Positions 1 through 12,407 are shown, counted from the stretch's first letter. The stretch: 64,000 bases of DNA from Pegea sp. RAD2-039 (GCA_034620365.1 JAQGEQ010000255.1:620001-684000); one strand, 5' to 3'. The notes: a model not told the origin generated them from the letters alone. Numbers and translations: made by a program.

Positions 1-156
1 GCGTCTTTAAAAACGTGGAAATCGTGTCTGCTAGTCTTCATCATTTTTATTTATTAACCAGAGAAATCTTACATCTATTATTCAATAAGAACTTTTGAAA
101 CTGAAAGTAGTTTGCCTAGAAAAAGAATTATCTAAATTCTAAACATTCGATTTCAG

Positions 157-236
157 TGATTTTGGAGGAAGACTTTTGTGATGCTCCTTTACCTGATCTT
201 AGTTCACTGAGAAGGAACAGAAGAAGATTAATATGA
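157..236 (+). pseudogene. Plus-strand terminal exon, copy 1
   Basis: After a GATTTCAG acceptor the frame reads ILEEDFCDAPLPDLSSLRRN to TGA 234-236. The partner exon at the window start has lost its GT donor (CAATAAG), so splicing here is probably dead. Confidence 0.33.
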
Positions 237-540
237 TGATTTGTTGAAAGCTCACTAATAGTCAGTTGAATTTGTTTTTAACTAAATTGAAATCAAATTT
301 TATTAAATTTTTGTCACGATATATTTTTATTGGTTGAAAATTAACTTCTAAAAATAAACTTCATTATTACTTGATCAAAATAAATAAAATCGTAATAAAG
401 CAAAAGTTAACTAATGGAAGAAAATCTGGTTCCTGAAAATACAAGTTTTATGTAATAACCAGAATTGACCGAGAACGGTCATGATAAGTTAGATGCAAAA
501 GTGTTTTCTAAAACAGAGAAAAATACAATTAGAAAATAAC

Positions 541-1133
541 TAAAATTTTGTTTACAGTTTCCTGTTTTCATTGATGCTGGGTTTTCTGTCATTGAGATGT
601 ATACGGAGTAGAGAACAACCATTGGAGGGATCATCTTCAATATCTTCCAATTTGCTGGTAAAATGGGCTTTTATTATAGTCTTAAATGTCTTCCATCACC
701 CACAAAATTAGAGTCTAACCTCATCCGAAGATGAAACCAAATGATTTGTCTTCATTTCTGGTTCTCGATCCTAACTACATGATCTCTGATTTCATCAGAT
801 CCATAGCTAGTGATTGATAGAATTCATATTTATTTTAAAGACGTTTCATCGTCAAGATATAAATAATCAGTTGATCAACAACCTAATCACATTTACTAAT
901 CTTCACAATAATGATAAAACTCTCTAAAATCTGCAGATAAATTCTCTTTACTTTCAAAAACTTCATTAAAATTTACATTTCAGTTTTCTACAAACATACA
1001 AACTCATCGAGTGGTTGAAGAACGGGAAGGACTTTTTGTTGTGATCGCTCATTTCTTTTATGAGTAGGACACATGAACAAGAAACTTATCATATGTATCT
1101 TTTGATGTAAAGATGAAAATGGGAGTGTGAAGT
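541..1133. repeat. Optional ~600-bp block of L, copy 1
   Basis: Present here and at 25321-25920. Precisely absent in copy 4 (junction about 37502) and copy 5 (junction about 48167), where the bases ending AAAATAACT join directly to CATGTGAGG. No terminal inverted repeats or target duplication are visible, so it looks like a deletion shared by copies 4 and 5 rather than a mobile insertion in copies 1 and 3. Short open stretches occur on both strands, none convincing. Confidence 0.7.
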
Positions 1134-2424
1134 TACATGTGAGGAAACATTTGTAGTTTAATCTAATATTTGTTTTGTAAAAGTCTTAGTCATAACCAAG
1201 ACATTTTTCAAAGTTATCTCCTTACTAAAGCTGACATAAGGCTACTTCTAGCCACAAGCAGCTGTTTACTTGAAAAAGCTTTATATAAATAGTTATTATC
1301 ACTTTAATTTATTCAATTTATATAATTTATTCCATGCACAAGTTGTTTTGTCGCTATTGGAGCTTAATATAGATACTGCCTAGCAACGATTAAGATAATT
1401 TCTTTTTGGTGTATCTAGTATAAGGCAGCAGTTATTAGAGAATGAAATGTTAAAATTGATAAAAACTCTTAACCATGCAGTGATACTAGAAGGGATGTCT
1501 GGTGGAGCATCCAATACTTCAGGATTAACAGAAGTTTGAAGCTGCAGAAGAAGCAGTAAATTCGATGGAACCAAATAGAGAAGACTGAGTAGTTGTGCGT
1601 CATCAGCTTTTCAAATCATCGATCGTCGTCGTACAAAAACTAAACGATTCCGTTAGGTGAATGACCTTTAGTGACCCCACAACACGTCACATCACTGATC
1701 ACCATGTGCAGCTAACCGTGAAGAGATGATGAATGATTATTAAACTTTCCATTTATGCGATTATTTCGAAATTTTTAAGATGTTTTATTTAATAAGCGAA
1801 TAAAGGTTTGAAAATTACTAAAAAAGTGTTATGTAAAATCCGCCAGAAATTTATGAAATGCCATTTTATCAACTGTTTTTTCCAAAACTTTAAGATATCC
1901 ACAATTTTTGAAGATGATTTACAAATAAAAACAGTTAGTTTGAAAATAACCTTAGAGTTGTTTAAGATCTCCAATATGTAGATCTTGGGTGCTAGATCTC
2001 TCAGGCTAATTGTGACAAAGACACTAGATGTAAACCTGACACAAATATACATTTAAATAAAATTTTTGTGAAAAAAATACTGCACTAGATGAACATCGTC
2101 AACCTTGCTTAGTAGCTTAAATAGCAAAATAAAATTTTAAAATTGATGTCTACTCAATTGTTTACTTTCTAGTACAATGTCAATGAAGTCTATAGTAGTT
2201 CATTCTACTTTGTATAATCAACAAATCTGATACTTATGTATGTAGAAAGTATGACAGCAAACTAGTATCTCATAACTTCTTTAAAGGTTGAAACTAAGTA
2301 AAGTTGGCCATTGTAAGATGAATCCGAAAGCAACTGTATCCTTTTGGAGTAGGTTGGTTGAGGAACACAAATTTTCTTTACCACTTCCTCATTCTAGATA
2401 AATTATTATCTAATCAACAGAATT

Positions 2425-2673
2425 TTAATGTGTCATTAGTAACTTTATAACCAGGAAGATAAAATTATTTTTCTTTTTGGCTTTCTTCATTAGATCTAAG
2501 AAAAATTGAAGTGTGACGAATTTACCTTTAGGGTTTTTATGTATAAGTAGATTGAAATTGAATTCATCTGTTGTTATTTTCAACAATCACAAAGGAATGA
2601 GATTGATCAGTGATCTTATGAACTGACTGCTTTGTCCTCTATGATCTTCATCGTCGGATTCGAATCCTTCCAT
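2425..2673 (-). pseudogene. Acidic exon-like ORF, copy 1 (TGA inside)
   Basis: Counterpart of 10479-10727, broken by TGA where copy 2 has TGG. It has GATAT inserted just upstream relative to copy 2, so the upstream frame differs and the ATG is preceded by a stop. Confidence 0.4.
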
Positions 2674-3720
2674 GATATCAGAAGTTTAGAAAACTGCGCA
2701 ATATAAGAAGATCAATTTTTACAAGATTTGTAAACTAATATCAATTCTAAAAGTCTTAATGAATTCATAAAATTGCTAGTACGTTTTACAAGGAGGATCT
2801 CCAATCTGTAGATATCAGGCTTCATCTATTTTAAGTTTGAAGATTGATAAGACAAAAAAAAATAGTAAGATATATGTTATTTAAAAAATATATAAATTCT
2901 TGCAACTATTTATGATTTAGAAAACTTTTAGGAAAACTCAAAGGTTGAAATTAAATCTCTAAAAGTTGCATTGGTAACTTCCTGGTATTTTTCACTTTTT
3001 TATTTTGATAAAAATATGTAAGTTTTTACTGTGATTACTTTAACAGGTAAAGTCGCTCAGCATTTTGAAGATTTAAAGTATGATTAATATCTCGAGTTTT
3101 TCGTAGAAAATGATTACTAGTCGATATCATATATAATAAAAATTTTTTATGATTTCATTTCATAATATTTTTACTTCACTAGAGTATGGTCGACTTTAGA
3201 CTTAAGCTTTTTTACAATAAGTTTGCATTTTTTGACTTTAAAATTTTCAGTTTTACTTTTTTATAGTTACTTATTTAAATCAGGAACTAGCTTAAAACAG
3301 AAGTAGAATCTGCAATTATCTAACCTATAAGATATTTGAAGTAATATTTGAATTTTTTAGATTTTCAGGATTATTTGTAGGACTTTTGACAGTTTAATTT
3401 CTTACCAGAAGCTTGAAGAAACTTTTGAATCATGGTGAAAACCCGAAGTTCAGCAAAAAGTAACTAATTTTTAATATTTTATTTTTAAATATCCGTTTTT
3501 TATTTTATTAACTTTTTTTTAATTTGTTTTAGTGGTAAATTTTAATTTCACGATAATTTGAGACAAAATTAAGACTTTAGTATCTAGGACACAATGTTTA
3601 TTGTATAATTATGAAAATGAGTCCAAATAATTTAAAAAAAATGAAATTGTTAAACTTATAAATTAATATGTCAAATATATCCTTTTTGATAAGAAACATG
3701 TTGCAGAATTTTGCCTGGAT

Positions 3721-4353
3721 TCAATCCTCATCTAATGAGAACAAACATGGATACAACTTATTCTCATTGTAAGGAAGAACAACTTTTTGTACTGATCTGA
3801 GATCAAGATTTTTGAGTTCGGGGATAGTAGGGACTTGAATATTTGCAATTTGAGGAGCAAGTGATTCTTTAAATTGGATCGGTTGATCTACATCACTTTC
3901 ACTGTTACATCCAACTTGAAGATATTAATTTTCCTTTTTTCTTCTCTTCTTTGGATTTGGTTCTTGAGAAGTTGTCACTGCTCGACTGACGACGGTGGTT
4001 GGGTTGATCAGTTTGGTTTTTCTTCATTTGGTGTTGATTGCTAAAAAAATAAAAAAAAATAAAAGTTTGTAATAACGAATGTTGAAAATCGAATTTTGAA
4101 TTTGACTTACTTTAGGGGATTTACCCGAGTGTGATTAAAATAAAGTCTCATAGCCAGAGTTCTTAGATCGAAGTTTGACCGGCAGTTGATGTTTTTTAGT
4201 GTTTCTAAACTTCATTGTTGATGAATCAGCAAAAGACATCATTGGGTTAGAGGAGCTCAGAGACAATAAAGCATCGATCGCGTCGCATTCTTTTTCATTT
4301 AGATGAAACACGTTGCTGCTTCCCGTGTTTGTTTTAAAGTATGTAGGTAATGT
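3721..4353 (-). pseudogene. Antisense two-exon coding remnant, copy 1
   Basis: Exon A 4353-4111 (reading leftward) contains NEKECDAIDALLSLSSSN and ends AAA|GTAAGT. After an intron of about 60 bp with a TTTTTTTAG acceptor, exon B encodes a basic EPNPKKRRKK motif, an acidic patch and the ending YPCLFSLDED-stop (3721-3723). Copy 1 has TAA within exon A (LF-stop-SHSG) and TAA after KKRRKKEN in exon B. The acceptor phase also does not join cleanly to the exon B frame. No family is recognised; the basic cluster suggests a nuclear protein. A perfect ATGACGTCAT lies just upstream (4371-4380). Confidence 0.45.
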
Positions 4354-4370
4354 CTACTAAAAAGAAAATC

Positions 4371-4380
4371 ATGACGTCAT
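4371..4380. promoter_or_regulatory. CRE-like palindrome ATGACGTCAT, L copy 1
   Basis: Perfect 10-bp palindrome containing the TGACGTCA core bound by CREB/ATF-type bZIP proteins. It lies about 18 bp upstream of exon A of the antisense remnant and is unchanged in all four copies that have the region. Confidence 0.4.
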
Positions 4381-5011
4381 ACATCGAAAGTAGAAGCAAG
4401 AAAAAATCCAAATTACAACCAGCCTCATAAACATGAAGCAATCATGCTTCAGTTACGCGCAAAACATTTGTTAAGATCATTTAAGCACGTTGAAACAATA
4501 TTTTTATTATGTAAAAAAATTACTTTTAATCTAAAAATGCATTCTCTTAGATAGATACTCAAAAGCAAACTTAAATTTTCTGTTGCTTTAAATAGTAAAA
4601 CAAGAATATTACTTAAAACATAACAAGTAAAAACAGTAGCAGCCTAGTTTAGCTAACTTCACTCACTCTTTTTCAACAGCATTAAATATTCAAAAAGTTC
4701 TTTAGTCTGTTATAAGCAAAAAGATAACATACACAACCTTACATTCAGAAAACCTAATACTATGCTATAGCTTAAACTACAGATACTATTTTCTTATAAT
4801 AAACTTCAAGTTGTTTCAAAAGTTATTTAAATATAACTGTTTAGACTTAAATTATTTGTGTTCATATAAACAAATAATATTTTAAATATTGTCTTACAGA
4901 ATGTCACAAATATTTCTATTATAAATTTTTAGTACTGATTATTTAGTATTATCGTTTTGTATTTGTTATATCTGCTATATATAAAATGAAGTATTAATAA
5001 ATGCTATAATT

Positions 5012-5621
5012 TCATGTCAATGTTGCATTTAATATTTGTTTATTAACTTCTTCAGTATTAAAGTGTACATGATTCTTATACCTTCTATTCAAATGTTTTA
5101 ATACATTTTCACTAATGTTTGCCCTTGTGTATGTAAACATTTGTCCACTTATTATCATGAATTCTGTAAAAAGATGATTGATACTTCTGTTTTTGTGTTT
5201 TATAATTTTTTGAGTCAAATGGTTTCTATATGTCTTTGTAACAAATAAAAACAAAAAAACATTCTATTTTTATAAGAACTAGTAAGAATTTTTTTTATTG
5301 AAACTATTGTACTAACAATGCAAAATCTTTATTGCAAAGTTTGTAAAAAATATAAGCTTGGAAATTGTATAAACTTTATGCCTACAAATTATCGTTTATA
5401 AAATAAAGATATAACACGTGCAGAACAACTTTCAGTTTGTTGTGTTTGCTGCTCAGAAATACTACCCAGCAACTTAAAACAGTAGCATCAAAGATATAAA
5501 ATTCAAGATGAATATATAACTTCTCCCTATTATGAGCCACCTGCTTGGGCTGACCTAAATAATTAAAAAGATTTCTTATCTGTTTTCTGTGTTTAAGCTT
5601 ACTCTTATAGATTTCGATCAA
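5012..5621 (-). pseudogene. Paired minus-strand ORFs near the L end, copy 1
   Basis: Two adjacent open stretches, read leftward. ORF b (5621-5382) includes KLKHRKQIRNLFNYLG, HNREKLYIHLEFYIFDATVL and LYFINDNL-stop. ORF c (5254-5012) includes KHKNRSINHLFTEFMIISGQ and HLNRRYKNHVHFNTEEVNK, ending NATLT-stop. In copy 1 both are longest. ORF b stays open in all five copies and ORF c in four. The complementary plus strand has a 55-codon cysteine-rich frame (CKVCKKY, CCVCC) that is broken in copies 1 and 3, so the minus reading is the better candidate. A TATA-like element lies upstream at 5734-5724. No family is recognised. Confidence 0.35.
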
Positions 5622-5723
5622 GCAATCCTCAAGACTTAGAGTAAACCTCTCTTATTTTTACTTAAACTGTTCGTTAATACAACACAATGGATAGAAACAT
5701 GGTGCTGTGAACAAGGGATGTTA

Positions 5724-5734
5724 TATTTATATAG
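5724..5734 (-). promoter_or_regulatory. TATA-like element upstream of minus ORF b, copy 1
   Basis: Minus strand CTATATAAATA, about 100 bp upstream of ORF b. A paralogous copy with the same downstream block (complement of CTTATTTTTACTTAAACTG) lies at 7513-7523. Start sites are unknown. Confidence 0.3.
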
Positions 5735-7512
5735 AAATAAAATCCTAGGGTCTGATTCACAACTCAATAGAAGTAACGCGCCGGAAGTAAAACAAAAATA
5801 TCAAAACGAAATTTGATTGAAGATTGTTTACAAAAATTTGGTAGATGTCTCGTTGCTTTCATCAGTTTATACATTGAATTAAAAGTCTTCAAAATATGAT
5901 TTGATTATATCTTCATTGATTAGTAGCTTATTTATTTCGTTTAAAGTCTAATTAGGATTTTTTTACTGATGTTTTGCTATTGCTTTAGCTTTTTGGGCTA
6001 TGCCAGGATGATGATGAGATTTAAATAGAGAGTCATTCTAGCGCTGGCTTTTGTGCATTTTCCTCAAGTCTCATGTTCAAGTAAGTTAAGAGAATGACAA
6101 AATAGTGCTTCCATACTACGTATAGAATTGAAAACCAGTAGAAATGACCGATAAAAGTTGTTTTCATTCGGATAAATGCTGGTCTAGAAAAATATATTGG
6201 TTTGTGGGTGATCTCATAAACAATTATTTTTAAAATAAAATTTAATTTTGTTAATTACAAAAACCGTTGATAAAGCTAAATAACCAATGCTTTAAAATGT
6301 GATTTGTTGTGAATAAGAATTGTAATTCGTGATCATCTTTAAAAGTTTAAACAAAATAAACCTTATTTGTTGATAAAGTTTCATCTATCAAATAGAAACA
6401 TGTTAATAGACATGAAAATAATTGATTATACTTGTGTTAAAGTGGAAAAAAACATTTCAGAAAACTTTAGTTATTTTTACTAATAATTATCCACTTTAGT
6501 CTTTATTCATCTTGATTATATTTCTTCAAAACTTCAAGTTCAGTTATCTTCATCATGATTTGCTGTGTATTTTTCTGGCCCAGATATTACCATTTTTCAA
6601 ATATTTTTATTTCATAATAAACCTACTAACATCCAGATTTGTACTTTTTGTACTCTTGTTGTGTTTGTCAAGCAAGTAGTATTTAAAAATCAGAATTATA
6701 AAAAAGTAAGCAGTGTTTTAGATAAACCATCCACCTACTCAATCCTTCAAGTAGCTTTCAATGATTAAAGAACTATGCATCAATAAGCTTAACAAATAAA
6801 TAAAATTGAATCACAAGATAAGTAATATTTTTAATGATTTCACCGAATAATGATAGAAAGTTTATAAAGTAATGAAAAGCGAAAGAAGGCAGCTATATTC
6901 TTTCTTCTTGTGAATAGTTTAGAATTATAGTGGATAGCATTATAGGCTGATTTATTCTAAAATTATAATCCACTTTGTGGTAACACGATGTAGTGATTGG
7001 AGACAACACTTTGAATGATATTATAGTTGTCGTCTGAATATATTGCTATATGTAGAGCACTAAAGATTAATGGAAAATTGAATTAACCACTCTATTAACT
7101 TAATATAAAGTCTTAAAACAAATTGATTGTTTCTTAGGTCAGTTTATAATTTTAATAATAGATAATTTTGAATACTACTAAAAAAACCGGGAAGTTTATG
7201 AGCTTCTAAATTTTTTTTTCTAAATCCAGTCATTCATCACAATTTATAATTATTTTATACTGGTTAATAATCTAGTGTATGTTTTATATTAATATACAAG
7301 TGAAAAACTAAGCTTTAGGTTTGATATATAACAAATAAGCAGTGACCCCAAATAAGTAAAGAAGAAAGAAAGTTTACAGATATATTTCATTTAAGCGCCT
7401 GTAAGGCTTTGTCTATAGCCAGTGGCAGGTAGGATATACTTCTCTTATTTTTACTTAAACTGTTCGTCAACACATCGGTGAGAAAGATAGATGCTGGTAT
7501 TAAGGGAAACTA

Positions 7513-7523
7513 TATTTATATAG
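7513..7523 (-). promoter_or_regulatory. Second TATA-like element in X, copy 1
   Basis: Same CTATATAAATA on the minus strand with the same downstream block as 5724-5734; no clear ORF follows it. In copy 5 the counterpart (about 56690) is altered to ATTATATAG on the plus strand. Confidence 0.28.
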
Positions 7524-8830
7524 AAATAAATCATTTTAAAAATAAGATTTTGATGTCACCTAGCGCATCAAGCTGAACCGTTTACTGCAAGAATTTATTT
7601 TGGTCCTTGTGCTAATAGCCAAGTCTTATAGAATCAAATTAACCTGGCCACTTTTGTAGATTATTAATTAAAAAGTGGCATCCGCAGATGAATTTCGATT
7701 TTTTATTTGCTGCTTAGTAACACTATCAAGCTACCTGAAACAGCAAGAACCATAGAAATCAATATTTTACTACGAGGTTGTATCTGAGCCTTGCGCTAGA
7801 ACTAGAAGTTCAAAGTATCTAATTAATTATCCACTTTTGTAAAATATTGATTTAACAACCTGTATCACCATAACTTATCAACTGCAAAAAGTATCCTTTT
7901 AAAAACGGGTAAAAGGTAATTAAAAATAATAGAAAATCCATCTCCCTTGGTATCAATGTATTTAGTGATTGTACTGTAATACTGAAAAGTATATCTAACG
8001 TTTAAAGTATTCTAGCTTACAACGATTTTTACTATGATGAAACCCATGTGCAACTAGATACAACATATGACTGTGAACTTCCTCTTCATACTTTAGTAGT
8101 TTTTCTACTTGTTTGCTGAGAAGTAATCCTAAAACTATATCTACAACTCCCTTATTTTTTTTTTGCAAGATAAAATCTGAATCATTGATACTTAAAAAAA
8201 ATCTGTATAAGGATCAAATGCAAATTTGAATCACTTACAATGTAATTTTCGGAAACTAATAAAAGCACTTTAACCAAAAAAATTTGTAATCCTTAGCTAT
8301 AATTTATATCTAGACAAAAAAATATTAAATTCTATAAAACCATAATTTCAAATAATCATTACCAAAAGTTGAAAGGATTTCCTATTATATAGTTTGCAAA
8401 AAGATACAGCTGATCAATTAATCTATAGTATAACCTTAGCTAAATATTAATCTTTTTCGAAAAGTATAAAACAATCTCTTAGTTTGTGAAACTACTTAAA
8501 CCATTTTCTCAGAAGTAGCGTTTACTTAGATAATTTTTGTGAAGCGTATTACTATACAATGTTTACTTAGTAAGTTTATAATCTTACAAAACTGAAAATA
8601 AATAAGTTCTATCAAGTTAAATTTTGAAACGAATGATAAAAAGTTTTGTTCTACGAAATTCAATATTTAATTTTATTGAGAAACCAGTTTTTATTCAGCT
8701 ATTTAAACTCGGCAATTTTAAAATCTTCCCAAAAAATCCAATAAAGGTTGAGGTATCGTAGTTTGATCTTATTAGGAAAATGTTTAGAAGAACATCCTTG
8801 TTCGACAAACGACAACAATTTTTTTGGATC

Positions 8831-8955
8831 TCATTTGCTACAATTAGTAACAACCATCAATTGATGAGATTGACGAAAGATGTAATAAATTGACTTTTTT
8901 CTTGTGATCTTTTGATTAGCATTAAATTCCACCACATCGTTGAAAGTCTGAAACA
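8831..8955 (-). pseudogene. Diverged paralogue of the acidic exon, in X copy 1
   Basis: Open from an acceptor-like TATATTGCATAG (exon base 8955) to TGA at 8831, reading FQTFNDVVEFNANQKITRKK and ending VVTNCSK. Position, acceptor context and flanking bases (AATAAAATTGATC-type downstream on the plus strand) match the acidic exon at 2425-2673, though the residues are mostly different. The counterpart in copy 5 is 58063-58187. Confidence 0.35.
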
Positions 8956-10478
8956 CTATGCAATATAAAAAAATCAATTTTTAACAAAATTGCAAATTAA
9001 TTACAAGTGTAAGAGTATTTTTTAACTATAAGAAGAAATTACTACTACCTTACAGTTCCCTAAGGATCTCCAATAAATAGATCTTGTAGATATCTCCGAT
9101 CACTGATAGAAAACCGCTGGAAGTAAAATAAAAAATCTATAATTGATAGAAGGCTACTGAACAACATTTTTGGTAGATGTGAATTGTTTAGCTTAATTAT
9201 GAGCTACTATATGGCATTGGAAGTCTCAACAACAGAATTATAATCATAGATTATCAATGCTTTAGGTTCATAGTTATTGTAAATGAGCATAAGACATAAA
9301 TAGGTGGACAATCTTATGCTTATTACTCTGCAATATCATAAAATGGCATGTTTATGTAAGCAGATGTAACTATCTATAATAATAGAAATGTGAGAAATGA
9401 TCAGTGGCAGAATTGAATTAACATTTTTGGAACTGTTTTTACATTAATTATTGTATTTTTTATGATTTGACGTAAACAACATTTTATGGTTGATTAGTTG
9501 TTAGAAATTATATAAAATAATTTTTATTTGTTAATAATGATTAAAAGGAAGTTAAGATAGTTTCCATAATCAAATTGAAACATGTTCGTATACATAGAAA
9601 TGATTTTTAATTTTTATAAATATTATGAAAAATGGGTTTTTGAAAACTTTACTAATAATTATCCAGTTTAGTTTATATTCATCTTGATTATATTTCTTCA
9701 AAACTTCAAGTACAGTTGTCTTCATCACGATTTGCTGTGTATTTTTCTGGTCCAGATATTACATTCTAAATTATGACGAAAGTATCTTGTTAAATTATGA
9801 AATAAATAGGTAAACAAAAAGAAGTATTCGATTAAGTTCATATTCTTCCATGGCATGCAACTGAAAACCGGTATTTCACTTACTGACTTCATAGTTACAA
9901 AAGATGATCACGTGATGTTTACTTTAATTCTTCCTCAACTTTAAGATATCCACAATTTTTGAAATTGATCTAGAAGAAAAAAGCAGTTAGTTATAAAATA
10001 ACCTTAGAGTTGCTTAAAATCTCCAATTAGTAGATCTTGGGTGCTAGATCTCTCAGGCTATTTGTGACAAAGACACTAGATGTAAACCTGACACAAATAT
10101 AATTTTAAATAAAATTTTTGTGAAAGAAATATTTCACTAGATGAATATCGTCAACCTTGCTTAGTAGCTTAAGTAGCAAAATAAAATTTTAAAATTGATG
10201 TCTACTCAATTTTTTACTTTCTAGTACAATGTCAATGAAGTCTATAGTAGTTCATTCTACTTTGTATAATCAACAAATCTGATACTTATGTATGTAGAAA
10301 GTATGACAGCAAACTAGTACCTCATAACTTCATTAAAGGTTGAAACTAAGTAAAGTTGACCATTGTAAGATGACACAGAAAGCAACTGTCTCTTTTGAGG
10401 GAACTGGTTCAGAAACACGAATTTCTTTTGCAATCCAACCATTCATTCTAAAAACATTATTATCTAATCAACAGAATT

Positions 10479-10727
10479 TTAATGTGTCATTAGTAATTTT
10501 ATAACCAGGAAGATAAAATTATTTTTCATTTTGACTTTCTTCATTAGATCTAAGAAAAATTGAAGTGTGACGAATTTACCTTTAGGGTTTTTATGTATAA
10601 GTAGATTGAAATTGAATTCATCTGTTGTTATTTTCAACAACCACAAAGGAATGAGATTGATCAGTGATCTTATGAACTGACTGCTTTGTCCTCTATGATC
10701 TTCATCATCAGATTCGAATCCCTCCAT
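10479..10727 (-). CDS. Acidic exon-like ORF, copy 2 (82 codons, open)
   Basis: Reads MEGFESDDEDHRGQSSQF at the N-terminus, then a hydrophobic stretch and HKNPKGKFVTLQFFLDLMKK. It is preceded by an acceptor-like TATATTGCGCAG. Counterparts lie at 2425-2673, 27218-27466, 49462-49710 and 58909-59157, but those have TGA in place of the Trp codon after LIPL; only this copy is open throughout. Two diverged relatives with the same acceptor context lie at 8831-8955 and about 60400-60511. No known family is recognised. It may be an internal or first exon of a decayed gene on the minus strand; expression is unknown. Confidence 0.4.
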   Translation of the reverse strand: MEGFESDDEDHRGQSSQFIRSLINLIPLWLLKITTDEFNFNLLIHKNPKGKFVTLQFFLDLMKKVKMKNNFIFLVIKLLMTH

Positions 10728-11775
10728 CAGAAGTTTAGAAAACTGCGCAATATAAAAAAATTCATTTTTTATAAGATTTGTAAACTAATATCAATTCTAA
10801 AAGTCTTAATTAAAACATAAAATTGCTAGTACGTTTTACAAGGAGGATCTCCAATCTGCAAATATCAGGCTTCATCTATTTTAAGTTTGAAGATTGATAA
10901 GACAAAAAATAATAATAGTAAGATTTATGTTATCTAAAAAATATATACAATCTTGCAACTATTTATGATTTAGAAAACTTTTAGGAAAACTCAAAGGTTG
11001 AAATTAAATCTCTAAAAGTTGCATTGGTAGCTTCCTGGTATTTTTCACTTTTTTATTTTGATAAAAATATGTAAGTTTTTACTGTGATTACTTTAACAGG
11101 TAAAGTCGCTCAGCATTTTGAAGATTTAAAGTATGATTAATATCTCGAGTTTTTCGTAAAAAATGATTACTAGTCGATATCATATATAATAAAAATTTTT
11201 TATGATTTCATTTCATAATCTTTTTACTTCACTAGAGTATGGTCGACTTTAGACTTAAGCTTTTTTACAATAAGTTTGCATTTTTTGACTTTGAATTTTT
11301 CAGTTTTACTTTTTTATAGTTACTTATTTAAATCAGGAAATAGCTTAAAATAGAAGTAGAATCTGTAATTATCTAACCTATAAGATATTTGAAGTAATAT
11401 TTGAATTTTTTAGATTTTCAGGATTATTTGTAGGACTTTTGACAGTTTAATTTCTTACCAGAAGCTTGAAGAAACTTTTGAATCATGGTGAAAACCTGAA
11501 GTTCAGCAAAAAAGTAACTAATTTTTAATATTTTATTTTTAAATATCCGTTTTTTATTTTACTAAACTTTTTTTTCATTTGTTTTAGTGGTAAATTCAAA
11601 TTTCACGATAATTTGAGACAAAATTAAGACTTTAGTATCTAGGACACAATGTTTATTGTATAATTATGAAAATGAGTCCAAATAATTAAAAAAAAATGAA
11701 ATTGTTAAACTTATAAATTAATTTGTCAAATATATCCTTTTTGATAAGCAATATTTTGCAGAATTTTGCCTGGAT

Positions 11776-12407
11776 TCAGTCCTCATCTAATGAGAACAAA
11801 CATGGATACAACTTATTCTCATTGTAAGGAAGAACAACTTTTTGTACTGATCTGAGATCAAGATTTTTGAGTTCGGGGATAGTAGGGACTTGAATATTTG
11901 CAATTTGAGGAGCAAGTGATTCTTTAAATTGGATCGGTTGATCTACATCACTTTCACTGTTAGATCCAACTTGAAGATATTAATTTTCTTTTTTTCTTCT
12001 CTTCTTTGGATTTGGTTCTTGAGAAGTTGTCACTGCTCGACTGACGACGGTGGTTGGGTTGATCAGTTTGGTTTTTCTTCATTTGGTGTTGATTGCTAAA
12101 AAAATAAAAAAAATAAAAGTTTGTAATAACGAATGTTGAAAATCGAATTTTGAATTTGACTTAGTTTAGGGGATTTACCCGAATGTGATTCAAATAAAGT
12201 CTCATAGCCAGAGTTCTTAGATCGAAGTTTGATTGACAGTTGATGTTTTTTAGTGTTTCTAAACTTCATTGTTGATGAAGCAGCAAAAGACATCATTGGG
12301 TTAGAGGAGCTCAGAGACAATAAAGCATCGATCGCGTCGCATTCTTTTTCATTTAGATGAAACAGGTTGCTGCTTCACGTGTTTGTTTTAAAGTATGTAG
12401 GTAATGT
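11776..12407 (-). pseudogene. Antisense two-exon coding remnant, copy 2
   Basis: Same remnant as in copy 1. Exon A is open here (LFESHSGKSPK), but the donor is destroyed: the bases after the final AAA read CTAAGT instead of GTAAGT. Exon B keeps the TAA after KKRRKKEN. The first part of exon A has TGA where copy 1 has GGA. The C-terminal block through LFSLDED is preserved. Confidence 0.42.

Larger units (their letters stand above)
1..9936. repeat. Array copy 1: L segment plus X tail
   Basis: First unit of the tandem array, cut by the window edge. L runs to about 5547 and matches 24778-30344, 36962-40963 and 47627-54728 with scattered substitutions and small indels. After the shared bases CACCTGCTTG it continues into the X tail, found otherwise only in copy 5. 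It keeps a roughly 593-bp block (541-1133) that copies 4 and 5 lack. Near 2317-2400 it carries a sequence variant shared with copy 5 but not with copies 2 and 3. It holds the decayed exon-like pieces listed separately and no intact gene that I can recognise. Confidence 0.9.
5548..9936. repeat. X tail, copy 1
   Basis: Tail type X, about 4.4 kb, closely matched by 54729-58846. It has internal diverged repeats: 5641-5740 resembles 7440-7530 (TATA-bearing, minus orientation), and 6480-6585 resembles 9655-9765 at high identity. X is therefore itself built from older duplicated modules. Apart from the exon-like piece at 8831-8955 and the TATA modules, I see no gene in it; frames are short and AT-rich. 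Confidence 0.85.

Noticed and set aside
541..1133. Reading the 600-bp block as a mobile insertion.
   Set aside because: No terminal repeats, target duplication or coding motif. Shared absence in copies 4 and 5 fits a deletion better. Short protein-like stretches exist in three frames, which shows how easily 30-codon frames mislead here.
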